NCBI GenBank assembly: GCA_023398105.1 | Contig: JAEWST010000038.1 | Coordinates: 1 to 15,543 of the forward strand | Reading direction: 5' to 3' | DNA length: 15,543 nucleotides | Origin: Bacillota bacterium | Lineage (GTDB): Bacteria > Bacillota > Clostridia > Acetivibrionales > DSM-1351 | In this document: positions 1 to 7,019 of the stretch, in pieces | How the letters are laid out: the number at the start of each line of letters is the position of its first letter | How positions within the stretch are numbered: the first letter of the stretch is position 1 | Notes under the pieces: generated by a model | The model's input: only the letters and a program-made list of their open reading frames with translations | What the model was told of the DNA's origin: nothing | Databases searched by the model: none | Translations under genes and position numbers: made by a program

Positions 1-144
1 CTCGTGAATGATTGTCCAGCCCATATGCTCTGCAAATTCACGGCAGGCTTTTCTTTGCATTGGTATATCTGCTTGATTTTGGTCATCGTGGTCTACCTGT
101 TTGGTGGTAGAAACCCTGTATAAACAATAAACTCTTTCAGCCAT
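1..144 (-). CDS. Large serine recombinase, N-terminal fragment (runs off left edge)
   Basis: The 48 visible codons begin MAERVYCLYRVSTTKQ, the start of the resolvase/invertase catalytic domain. Tyr9-Arg10-Val11-Ser12 is the family signature and Ser12 should be the nucleophile that attacks DNA. The start is fixed by AGAGGAAGGA a few bases upstream (about 150-160). Proteins opening this way are usually large serine recombinases of roughly 500-550 residues that excise and integrate clostridial mobile elements, but only the catalytic N-terminus is seen here, so a small resolvase is not excluded. The gene points out of the window and all mobile-element genes to the right share its strand, so it probably marks one end of an integrated element. 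I found no convincing -10/-35 pair; a perfect TTGACA at 205-210 lacks a properly spaced -10. Confidence 0.88.
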   Translation of the reverse strand, partial: MAERVYCLYRVSTTKQVDHDDQNQADIPMQRKACREFAEHMGWTIIHE

Positions 145-520
145 ATTGTATCCTTCCTCTCATATGAAAATTGTATGAGAGACCGGACACTTGATATATT
201 AAATTGTCAAGGAACTTTGGCCTTCGCCAATCCCATTATCTCACACAATTAATTGGAAAGCTATATGAATAGTTTCGTAATATTGCAGCAAAACGTAAAG
301 CGGCCTTAAAAGATAAGACATTAACCAATGATAATAACTAAATTCTAATCTCATATCTGAATTTGTTTTTACATCTTATTATAAATTTAATGAGCAATTC
401 AGGAGAGGTTATATAAGTGACGAAATGGTACTAAGTAGTATTTAGACCCATACTTCTCTATATTTTAAATACAGATGTTCGGCTGCTTTCTTTCCGCAGT
501 TCTTTTTTGAATTGTTTTTA
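145..520. other. Intergenic region with a possible degenerate ORF
   Basis: No intact gene is visible. On the plus strand one frame from about 195 to 341 reads through only one stop and ends in a basic, protein-like stretch (FRNIAAKRKAALKDKTLT) before a TAA. It may be the decayed tail of a mobile-element protein, but I cannot name a family. Around 482-506 a short CTGC/GCAG stem followed by TTCTTTTTT could be a weak plus-strand terminator, although no plus-strand gene precedes it. Confidence 0.3.
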
Positions 521-1162
521 TTATTTAGCATAAAGGCATTTCTTGTCCAAAGTAATCCATTGCTTTTCGATTTTCAATGCACCTTCGACCCAACAATGAT
601 TTGGTTTTGCGAAACGAAAAGCATGAATATTGTTCTTCTCATCAAAATAAGTTAGGATGAGCTCGTCAAATTCCTTTTTATCGGGCGGTAATTCCTGCTC
701 ATATAATATGAAACTCATGTCAAAACGACGGGCACAGTTTTCTGGAATTACCAGAGTATAGGATTCTTTATCGCCTAGTAAGATTGCATCATCGCCATCT
801 CCAATACGTTGGATTTGTGTAAATGAGGCGATTTCATTCTTACCTGCATAGGCATATAGATTAACATTACGGAGAATGCGTGGAATGCCACAAGTGTTGC
901 ACACATCAAACCAAATTGGAACTTGCATGAATAGTCCTGGTTTATTGCTGCTTCTATAATATCCCCACGATCTATTGATTTCTCCTCTGGAGTGCACAAT
1001 TTTTGCGTAAAGCGAAACTTTGCCACTGGACTGAACTTTCTTATTTAGCCAAGTTGTCGCTAAGGACGCAATTGCACCAATAATTGCTCCTAAGAGAGCT
1101 GCTCCGGCAGAAATCAGAGCAATCTGTTGATTGGCATCTAAATTCTCAAAAATTTCTATCAT
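521..1162 (-). CDS. Hypothetical protein with one N-terminal membrane segment
   Basis: I do not recognise this 213-residue protein. Residues about 14-37 are a Gly/Ala/Ile/Leu-rich transmembrane helix (ALISAGAALLGAIIGAIASL) preceded by an acidic, polar N-terminus and followed by Lys-Lys. This predicts a single-pass protein with a soluble C-terminal domain of about 170 residues on the cytoplasmic side. That domain is mixed alpha/beta with several Cys (one pair near residues 88-91, CNTC) and no motif I can assign. The start is uncertain: AGAAAGG lies almost directly against the ATG, closer than usual. It stands alone between the recombinase and the maturase gene. Similar helix-plus-domain proteins are common cargo of mobile elements, but that is context only. 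Confidence 0.7.
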   Translation of the reverse strand: MIEIFENLDANQQIALISAGAALLGAIIGAIASLATTWLNKKVQSSGKVSLYAKIVHSRGEINRSWGYYRSSNKPGLFMQVPIWFDVCNTCGIPRILRNVNLYAYAGKNEIASFTQIQRIGDGDDAILLGDKESYTLVIPENCARRFDMSFILYEQELPPDKKEFDELILTYFDEKNNIHAFRFAKPNHCWVEGALKIEKQWITLDKKCLYAK

Positions 1163-1487
1163 CCCTTTCTAGAAGCATGTATACCCGACCACCATATGCA
1201 TGATCATCATATACATAATGAGAAGCTCAAATACAGTTCAAATATTACTGAGATTTTTATTACCCTTTTAAGCTTAATTTATTAGGCATCACCGTCATAG
1301 AAAGCCAATCTTTCCGTTCGTACATCAATCTTTATACTACCATAAAACAATAGATTACTAAGCTTTAAATGTGACGAACAATTGCCTTTTAGGTTTCTAT
1401 CAGATTACTATGAGAAAGTCATTATCAACGGTATTTTTTATGGCAAATACATAGCTAAAAAACCCGTCTCACCATCACCGGACTACT
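1163..1487. other. Intergenic region, nothing firm
   Basis: About 325 bases, AT-rich and without a credible gene. A 21-codon minus-strand ORF (about 1323-1261) lacks a ribosome binding site. A plus-strand reading frame starting at 1382 runs into the 3' end of the radical SAM gene and has no ribosome binding site. A TTGAAC near 1240-1235 (minus strand) might be part of the promoter of the 521-1162 gene, but the -10 is poor. Confidence 0.35.
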
Positions 1488-2975
1488 TTAACACTTGCCT
1501 TGAGTATTTACGAAATTACATTTCCAGTCAAGAACCATTTTTTTATTTAGTTTTGCGATATTACAAAAATACTCGTTAACTGATAGCGGGTCTCCCAAAG
1601 GGTGTTCATTTGCGTTTCTAACCATACACATAGTACAAAATTCTTTTTCTGAGCATTGAATACATTTAGGGAAATCTCGTTTGTGTAAGCTTCTTAAATA
1701 TTGTACCTTTATTGAATTATTCCAAATATCGTTAAGAGATGTTTCATTAACGTTACCTACAACATAGTCCTGCCAACCAGCACATGGATATACATTTCCG
1801 TTTTCTGCTATACATATGGAAGAATGACAAACGCTACAGACAAAATCGTCTGGATTCATATTTTTTTTCTGCTTAGCTTCCTTTTCCATTAGCTCTAAAT
1901 ATTGAGGTTCATTAATAATTCTTAGGTTAATAACCTCCTTGACATCATTTATAGAAAGGCGGCTGCTTAAATTTTGTGTTGTATGGTTATATCTTGCAAT
2001 GATAACATAATCACTACCGACATTAATATTGTGCGCTTTCCCCCAATTTATAACATCATTATAACAGTTAATATTTTGTTTCATTATTGGACAACTGATT
2101 TGCAAAGGTATATCATTTTCCCTTAGTTGTAATATTGCATTTTTAGTTTTTTCAAAACTTCCTTTTATTTGAGTTATTTCGTCGTGAATATTGGCATCCA
2201 TTGAGTATAATGATACTTGAACACTCAAAAGGGGATTTTTTTTCATCTCTTCAATAATAGCTTTATTTAGTAAAGTTAAGTTACTAAGGACATTTACAGA
2301 AAAGTTGTATTCATTACATTTTTTCAAAAAATCGATAAAGTTATTGTGCATCATTGGTTCCCCACCACTTAACGTTAGATGCAATAAATTCATTTTTAAA
2401 CATTGTTCTAAAATATTATAAAACAAATCAGGATTGATATTATTTACTTTGTTTTCATGTGGGATATAACAATGTACGCATCTTTCGTTGCACATGCTAG
2501 TAATTTCTATGTGTAAATTTGTAAGTTGGGGGTTGTTTTTAAAGTATTCATCAAAAAATTCTTGTGTAGATTTTTCAAAACCTTTAGTAGGAGAACAATC
2601 TTCTTTTTTACTTTTTGGTTCCGATTTCTTGTATGAGAAGCTTAAATCTTTTTCATTGCATTCCTGTAAAGTTTCACCAGATACAATAAACCCATCCAAT
2701 TCAAGTAAGAAATAAAATTCTCTAGCATCAATCTTAATTGTTTCAATGTCCACATTTGTAAATTGCTTGCTAATTTTTTTAGCTAGGCAATCAAGAGTCT
2801 GTGGCTTTTTACCTAAAACAGATAAAAATACAGCACCGCTCTCAGATACAATTTTATCTCCAATGTCATTTCCATCATTATTCGCCAGTTTGTACCCGAA
2901 ATTTCTATTGTCTGTTATATAACCAAAAGATCCATAGTTTCTAAATATAACATTCGATTTCTGTTTAAAATACAT
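1488..2975 (-). CDS. Radical SAM/SPASM peptide maturase with PqqD-like N-terminal domain
   Basis: A 495-residue enzyme likely to modify the 38-residue peptide encoded just upstream. Residues 1-100 look like a PqqD-type RiPP recognition element. A charged, Lys/Ser-rich linker (about 105-150) follows. The radical SAM core carries the 4Fe-4S/SAM motif Cys162-x3-Cys166-x2-Cys169 (CNERCVHC) and a GGEP motif at 204-207. The SPASM domain has Cys380, Cys383, Cys388, GNVYPC ending at Cys398, then Cys438-x2-Cys441-x5-Cys447-x2-Cys450 and Cys471, enough to bind two auxiliary clusters. This family makes thioether, C-C or C-O crosslinks or epimerises residues in ribosomal peptides; which one cannot be read from the sequence. 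AAGGAG lies 8 bases before the ATG. It shares a transcript with the precursor, separated by a hairpin. No transporter, protease or immunity gene is adjacent. Confidence 0.92.
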   Translation of the reverse strand: MYFKQKSNVIFRNYGSFGYITDNRNFGYKLANNDGNDIGDKIVSESGAVFLSVLGKKPQTLDCLAKKISKQFTNVDIETIKIDAREFYFLLELDGFIVSGETLQECNEKDLSFSYKKSEPKSKKEDCSPTKGFEKSTQEFFDEYFKNNPQLTNLHIEITSMCNERCVHCYIPHENKVNNINPDLFYNILEQCLKMNLLHLTLSGGEPMMHNNFIDFLKKCNEYNFSVNVLSNLTLLNKAIIEEMKKNPLLSVQVSLYSMDANIHDEITQIKGSFEKTKNAILQLRENDIPLQISCPIMKQNINCYNDVINWGKAHNINVGSDYVIIARYNHTTQNLSSRLSINDVKEVINLRIINEPQYLELMEKEAKQKKNMNPDDFVCSVCHSSICIAENGNVYPCAGWQDYVVGNVNETSLNDIWNNSIKVQYLRSLHKRDFPKCIQCSEKEFCTMCMVRNANEHPLGDPLSVNEYFCNIAKLNKKMVLDWKCNFVNTQGKC

Positions 2976-2993
2976 CTAAATATCTCCTTAGCA

Positions 2994-3028
2994 ATGGCGA
3001 CGATGCTATAAAATAACATCGTCGCCAT
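2994..3028 (-). terminator. Intercistronic hairpin between precursor and maturase genes
   Basis: A perfect 12-bp stem (ATGGCGACGATG, 2994-3005, with CATCGTCGCCAT, 3017-3028) closes an 11-base AT loop. It lies 15 bases after the precursor stop codon and ends about 18 bases before the maturase ATG. On the minus strand it has no U-run directly after it, so it is more likely a partial terminator or an mRNA-stabilising 3' structure than a full stop. It would allow much more precursor than enzyme to be made, as is common in RiPP operons. Confidence 0.75.
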
Positions 3029-3043
3029 CGATTAAATTACCCA

Positions 3044-3160
3044 TTAGCGTCCGCTTGGTCCTGGTGGATTACAAGGTCTTCCACTCGGTTTACTATTCGG
3101 GCGGCATTCTGCCATCCGTACTGTACTTTGAGCTAAAATTACAGGTTTTTTATATGCCAT
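3044..3160 (-). CDS. RiPP precursor peptide, 38 residues
   Basis: A short gene immediately upstream of the radical SAM maturase. The start is fixed by a near-perfect AAAGGAGGTG seven bases before the ATG. Residues 1-18 (MAYKKPVILAQSTVRMAE) form a leader with the KKPxIxAxS look of radical-SAM-modified peptides. Residues 19-38 are a compact, Pro/Gly/Ser/Arg/Asn-rich core with only two Cys (19 and 30). The core is two imperfect units, CRPNSKPSGR and CNPPGPSGR, joined by one Pro; both carry Cys-x-Pro near the front and end in PSGR. Cys, Asn, Ser and Arg are all plausible modification sites. There is no double-Gly cleavage motif and no signal peptide, so leader removal and export are not explained. 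A known family name cannot be given from memory; the assignment rests on size, ribosome binding site, sequence character and position. Confidence 0.85.
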   Translation of the reverse strand: MAYKKPVILAQSTVRMAECRPNSKPSGRPCNPPGPSGR

Positions 3161-3237
3161 TTTTTTCACCTCCTTTCATAATCTCGTTACTTTTGCTACA
3201 TAACAGCTTATTTTGCTTTAGTACAAAGTATCCACAC

Positions 3238-3306
3238 TTAGTGCTGAGTAATTGTTCGTTTTCCGTTTCTTTTTTTGTTGCCAATATAGTCTATTAAAAA
3301 TACCAT
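3238..3306 (-). other. Very short leader ORF upstream of precursor, doubtful
   Basis: A 22-codon frame (MVFLIDYIGNKKRNGKRTIT, then Gln-His-stop) lies in the 5' untranslated region of the precursor, between its promoter and its ribosome binding site. Only a weak GGAAA abuts the ATG. It could be a regulatory upstream ORF, but it may be chance in AT-rich DNA. Confidence 0.15.
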
Positions 3307-3328
3307 TTTCCGAATAAATAATATATAT

Positions 3329-3357
3329 ATTATATAACTCAATAGTAAATAAAGCAA
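3329..3357 (-). promoter_or_regulatory. Predicted sigma-A promoter of the precursor-maturase operon
   Basis: On the minus strand TTGCTT (3357-3352) is separated by exactly 17 bases from a perfect TATAAT (3334-3329). The transcript would start near 3322 and carry a 5' leader of about 160 bases before the precursor ATG at 3160, long enough for post-transcriptional control. Confidence 0.65.
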
Positions 3358-3373
3358 TTACATTGATGTAATT
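3356..3373. promoter_or_regulatory. Perfect palindrome at the -35 region, likely operator
   Basis: AATTACATTGATGTAATT is an inverted repeat with 8-bp arms and a 2-bp centre. Its left end overlaps the first two bases of the predicted -35 hexamer of the precursor operon (3352-3357). It also lies about 100 bp upstream of the divergent recombinase, so a dimeric regulator bound here could affect both directions. Regulator unknown. Confidence 0.6.
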
Positions 3374-3415
3374 TAAGGATATATTTGAAGTATTACTCTG
3401 TTTTATTACGTCCCT

Positions 3416-3444
3416 ATTCCTAATTCAATAATATCTGTTAAAAT
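3416..3444 (+). promoter_or_regulatory. Promoter region of the tyrosine recombinase with operator-like motif
   Basis: TAAAAT at 3439-3444 is the best -10; the -35 is poor. TAATTCAATAATATC at 3421-3435 sits in the spacer and matches 14 of 15 bases of the core of the 21-bp palindrome found upstream of the STAND and ATP-grasp genes. This suggests, but does not prove, shared control. Confidence 0.4.
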
Positions 3445-3474
3445 ATATAAAAAACTAAGGAGCATAAATATACC

Positions 3475-4398
3475 ATGAACAATTTACAATCATCTATTTC
3501 AAATTACTTGGAATTCTGCAAATCCCAAAAAAGACTTGATTTCAAGACTCTTAAAGCTTACAAAATTGATCTTTTGCAGTTTGAGCGATTTCAATCAAAT
3601 CAATTATTAAAGTACTCTGATCCTCATTTAATAGAAGATTTTATTTCTTTACTTCATAAAACATTCAAACCAAAAACTGTAAAACGTAAAATTGCAAGTT
3701 TAAAAGCATTCTTTCACTTCTTAGAATATAAGGATATTATAATTGTTAATCCTTTTAGCAAATTGCAAGTGAAATTTCGGGAACCCTTGATTTTACCTAA
3801 AACTATACCCCTGCATACAATTGAGACGTTTATCTCCTCAATATATAAACAAAAAGACCAAGTTACTACTACATATCAGAAAAAATGTATTATTAGGGAC
3901 ATTGCTGTTATAGAGCTTTTATTCGCCACAGGGATGCGAATCTCGGAATTGTGTTCTTTAAAATTTTGCAATATTGATTTTATTGAAAAAAATGTACTAA
4001 TTTATGGTAAAGGATCTAAAGAACGTCGCATTCAAATAGGAAGTGATGATGTAATTCTTGCATTAAAAAAATATCAAGTTAATTTTGAGAAAGAACTTAT
4101 AGGTTCAGATTATTTTTTTGTAAATCGTTCAAAAAATCGTCTCTCGGAACAATCCGTCCGAAACATGATAAATAAATACACATTATTGGCGGCCATTCCT
4201 TTACATATCACACCACATATGTTCAGACATTCTTTTGCTACATATTTATTAGAGGAAGATGTAGATATTCGTTTTATTCAAGAAATGCTCGGACATAGTT
4301 CTATAAATGTTACTGAAATTTATACTCATGTTACGTTAGCTAAACAAAAAAATATTTTAACAAACAAACATCCTCGTAATTACTTTAGCTTCAATTAA
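3475..4398 (+). CDS. Tyrosine recombinase, XerC/XerD-like integrase
   Basis: A complete 307-residue recombinase. Residues 1-90 form the SAM-like core-binding domain; the catalytic domain follows, with all expected residues: Arg155 (ATGMRISEL), Lys179 (GKGSKERR), His248 and Arg251 (HMFRHSFAT), His274 (MLGHSS) and the nucleophile Tyr283 (IYTHVT). Its length and motifs are those of XerC/XerD and related integrases. AAGGAG precedes the ATG at the rather long distance of 12 bases. The gene is divergent from the peptide operon, about 315 bases away, and is followed by its own terminator. It is not in an obvious integrase-xis arrangement. It could mobilise the AT-rich cargo, invert a nearby segment or be a cassette integrase. 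I found no long inverted repeats flanking the intergenic promoter region. Confidence 0.93.
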   Translation: MNNLQSSISNYLEFCKSQKRLDFKTLKAYKIDLLQFERFQSNQLLKYSDPHLIEDFISLLHKTFKPKTVKRKIASLKAFFHFLEYKDIIIVNPFSKLQVKFREPLILPKTIPLHTIETFISSIYKQKDQVTTTYQKKCIIRDIAVIELLFATGMRISELCSLKFCNIDFIEKNVLIYGKGSKERRIQIGSDDVILALKKYQVNFEKELIGSDYFFVNRSKNRLSEQSVRNMINKYTLLAAIPLHITPHMFRHSFATYLLEEDVDIRFIQEMLGHSSINVTEIYTHVTLAKQKNILTNKHPRNYFSFN

Positions 4399-4406
4399 AA
4401 AAATAT

Positions 4407-4442
4407 GCAGCCTAGTTTAATTATTAAGGCTGCCTATTTTTT
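4407..4442 (+). terminator. Rho-independent terminator after the tyrosine recombinase
   Basis: A GCAGCCT stem (4407-4413) pairs with AGGCTGC (4427-4433) across a 13-base AT loop and is followed by CTATTTTTT. It lies 9 bases past the recombinase stop. Confidence 0.8.
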
Positions 4443-4482
4443 AACTTACTCAACATAGATTCTCTCTCCATCATTTTTATAG

Positions 4483-4503
4483 AGGATAATTCAATATTAT
4501 CCT
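4483..4503 (+). promoter_or_regulatory. Shared 21-bp palindrome upstream of the STAND ATPase
   Basis: Arms AGGATAAT and ATTATCCT around the 5-base centre TCAAT. It ends 35 bases before the ATG at 4539. The same 21 bases, in the same orientation relative to the gene, occur upstream of the ATP-grasp gene (8179-8199, minus strand). No U-run follows, so it is not a terminator. A plausible operator or shared 5' hairpin. Confidence 0.65.
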
Positions 4504-4538
4504 TTATTCATTATATTACTTGAAAGGCATTATGTGAT

Positions 4539-7019
4539 ATGGATAAATTTGAAGGTATTATGGGGCGTAATCAACTGATCGAAGAATTAGAACATAAATA
4601 TATCGATAAGAACGCCAAAACAGTCACGTTAATTCATGCTGGATATGGGCAAGGAAAATCTTTTGTTATTAATTCTTTAGTCAAGAATTTACTAAAATCT
4701 GAAAAAGATTTTAATATATATCAAAATCAAGAGGATGAATTTATATTATATTCCCACACCCCCAAAGCAAAAGAATTAAATTCCATTGATATCTCTTTGG
4801 GTATTTCTGCTGTTTCATTAGGGTTTGGAATTGGATGGGATAATCGGCATTCATATTATAACAAAATAAAAAACATGTTATCCAAACATTTGATTAAGAA
4901 TATTCTTTTCTGTGTGGAAGATATAAGCAATGTCCCTGATAGTATACGAGCTTTTGTAGCTTTTACTATTAAGAATATTGAAAAATTGGAATATGAATTT
5001 AAAAAGAAAGTTTTTTTCCTTATTACAGATACTGAAAATTTCTATGAAAAGTCTATTTACAAATATAATGTGACCAAAGAAATAGTAAGTTTACCAAATT
5101 ATTCGTTAGCAGATATAGAACTGTTTCTTAATCACAGTCATAAACTTTGCAATGCCACGGAAAATAATATAAAAAAAATATATGAATTAAGTAATGGAAA
5201 CTTACATTTGGCTGATTTCCTTTATGAAGAAATATTAGTGCAAGGTAATGATTATTTTTCAACATTAAATGATGTTGTTAATAAAAAAATAGATTTAATC
5301 AGAGCAAAGGGAGAAAAAAATGATTTAAATGGGAAGGATATTGAAAATATAATATTCTCGGCATCATTAGCTCTGAAAAAATTTTCTGCAGCTTTTTTAA
5401 CAGAAATTGTTGATAAAAACTTTTTAGACGTATCTAGTGGATTAGAAATTGCCAAGAAAGAAGCTCTTTTAGATCAGGATATAAAAAAATATTATAGTTT
5501 TTTATCAACAGATATACAAGAATATATTGCCCAAAAGACTATTGTTGATCACGAAAATTGGCTGGCATCTTATTATAATTATTACTCAGAGAATGAACAG
5601 GATGAATATTACTTGAGGGCTTATTATTTGCTTAAGTATCAGGGAGAAATGAGTTCGACTGCTTTTTCACTTTTAGTACTTGCTTATTCAGCATCTTTAA
5701 GAATGTCGGATGATTTGAAATCTCATAAAATAATAGATTTATTTAATTTATATTCTGCAGAAGATACTGTAAATTATAACTTTTCTAGCATAAAAAATTT
5801 TTATGATTCCTTATCAACAAATAAATCTTTAGAAGAGGTAAAAGAAAGTTATAAAACTGCTCAAAATGATTTTCTTGAATTAGCAATAAAAGCTGAATTG
5901 GCATGTGAATATTTTCATTATATCTATTTAAATACAAAAATGGATAATCCGAAATATTTAAATGTATTAAATCAATGTAAAGAGTATGCTCTTCATGAGT
6001 TGATTCTCAATGTATCAGAGATTGATTCTATAATCAGTGTAGATGAAACAGTATTACGGCTGAAGATTATATATGATATAGCGCCTTGCGTGTTGGATCA
6101 GTTAAATAATTATATAGATTTTCAAAATCTTTATCAAAAAAGTAAAGAACTCTCTCAATTTAATTACAATTCAAGGCATTTAAATTTCGGACAATATATT
6201 CAGAATGTTTTTAATAGAAAAGCCTTTTTATTTGTCAACCAAGCAGCTTGTAATGTTTACTATGAGAAAGCAAAAAAATTCTTTGGAATGAATAAAATTT
6301 GGGATGAGTATTGTATTACATTAATATGTGAGGCGGGCACCGATATTGTTATACAACAGTATGAAGAAGCACTTCAATGTTGTTATAAAGTTAAAAAAAT
6401 ATGCGAGGAACAATGTATCCAACTCCCCCTTATAGAAAAATTATACAATAATGAAATTATTGCAGAATTTCTTTTCGCTGAGCAAAATGCAAATAGTATA
6501 ACGACAGCGACCAAGGTAGCTAAGAAAGCCCTTAATAGGTTAAAAAAATGTGTAGACAAGAGTAACAATACCACACAATTTGTAATAATTACCAATATTT
6601 GCTCGCTAGCATTATACTGTAACGATGACATATTGTATTTGAAATACAAGCACAAATTAGAAAAACTATATGAGTGCCCAGACATTTCAAATATTGAAGA
6701 TGAAAATATTGATGATTTCTACAGATATTATTTTGCATGGTTTGAGCTCTATCGAACGGTTCAATGTACTAATTGGGAGAATGCACAAATGTATGTTTCT
6801 TTATTAAATGGATTTATCCCTGCTATCTTTAAAAAGCAAGAAATTTTTTGGGAAAAGAAAACGGAAGCAATACAATATATAATTGATAACAAGCAAAATA
6901 TAAGTGCATATGATTTCTGTCATAATTTAGTAAAGACCAAGCGTAGTGAGCAGACTTTATCCAAATTCTTTTATCGCGGATTAATGTTATCAGACCTACA
7001 ATATACTTCTTATTTTTAA
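4539..7019 (+). CDS. STAND/AAA_16-type P-loop ATPase with helical repeat C-terminus
   Basis: An 826-residue protein. It opens with a GR-x-x-L-type lead-in (IMGRNQLIEELE), then Walker A AGYGQGKS (34-41), a Gly-rich stretch (ISLGISAVSLGFGIGW, 85-100), Walker B ILFCVEDI with acidic pair Glu127-Asp128, a sensor-like ILITD-type strand (FFLITDT, 159-165) and the ELSNGN motif (216-221) typical of AAA_16/MalT-like STAND ATPases. Residues from about 340 on are all-helical with aromatic/charged repeats resembling TPR solenoids. No DNA-binding helix-turn-helix, protease, nuclease or TIR domain is evident, so the output is unknown. AAAGG lies 11 bases before the ATG. A switch or scaffold role in signalling, transcription or phage defence is inference. 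The gene ends exactly where the convergent ATP-grasp gene ends. Confidence 0.78.
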   Translation: MDKFEGIMGRNQLIEELEHKYIDKNAKTVTLIHAGYGQGKSFVINSLVKNLLKSEKDFNIYQNQEDEFILYSHTPKAKELNSIDISLGISAVSLGFGIGWDNRHSYYNKIKNMLSKHLIKNILFCVEDISNVPDSIRAFVAFTIKNIEKLEYEFKKKVFFLITDTENFYEKSIYKYNVTKEIVSLPNYSLADIELFLNHSHKLCNATENNIKKIYELSNGNLHLADFLYEEILVQGNDYFSTLNDVVNKKIDLIRAKGEKNDLNGKDIENIIFSASLALKKFSAAFLTEIVDKNFLDVSSGLEIAKKEALLDQDIKKYYSFLSTDIQEYIAQKTIVDHENWLASYYNYYSENEQDEYYLRAYYLLKYQGEMSSTAFSLLVLAYSASLRMSDDLKSHKIIDLFNLYSAEDTVNYNFSSIKNFYDSLSTNKSLEEVKESYKTAQNDFLELAIKAELACEYFHYIYLNTKMDNPKYLNVLNQCKEYALHELILNVSEIDSIISVDETVLRLKIIYDIAPCVLDQLNNYIDFQNLYQKSKELSQFNYNSRHLNFGQYIQNVFNRKAFLFVNQAACNVYYEKAKKFFGMNKIWDEYCITLICEAGTDIVIQQYEEALQCCYKVKKICEEQCIQLPLIEKLYNNEIIAEFLFAEQNANSITTATKVAKKALNRLKKCVDKSNNTTQFVIITNICSLALYCNDDILYLKYKHKLEKLYECPDISNIEDENIDDFYRYYFAWFELYRTVQCTNWENAQMYVSLLNGFIPAIFKKQEIFWEKKTEAIQYIIDNKQNISAYDFCHNLVKTKRSEQTLSKFFYRGLMLSDLQYTSYF

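Noticed and set aside
145..350. Plus-strand KRKAALKDKTLT-type frame as a real gene
   Set aside because: An internal stop, no start with a ribosome binding site and no nameable family; left as a possible relic only.
1382..1579. Plus-strand 65-codon ORF overlapping the maturase 3' end
   Set aside because: No ribosome binding site, and half of it is antisense to the well-supported maturase.
3329..3444. Invertible promoter segment controlled by the adjacent recombinase
   Set aside because: The only inverted repeat found by eye is the short 18-bp palindrome; no matching pair of repeats flanks the promoter.
4483..4503. Palindrome as a terminator
   Set aside because: Not followed by a U-run on the plus strand, and the recombinase already has a strong terminator at 4407-4442.
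4440..4530. Coding explanation for the shared palindrome (both copies can encode DNSILSF)
   Set aside because: The plus-strand copy has no start codon in that frame, so conservation is better explained at the DNA or RNA level.
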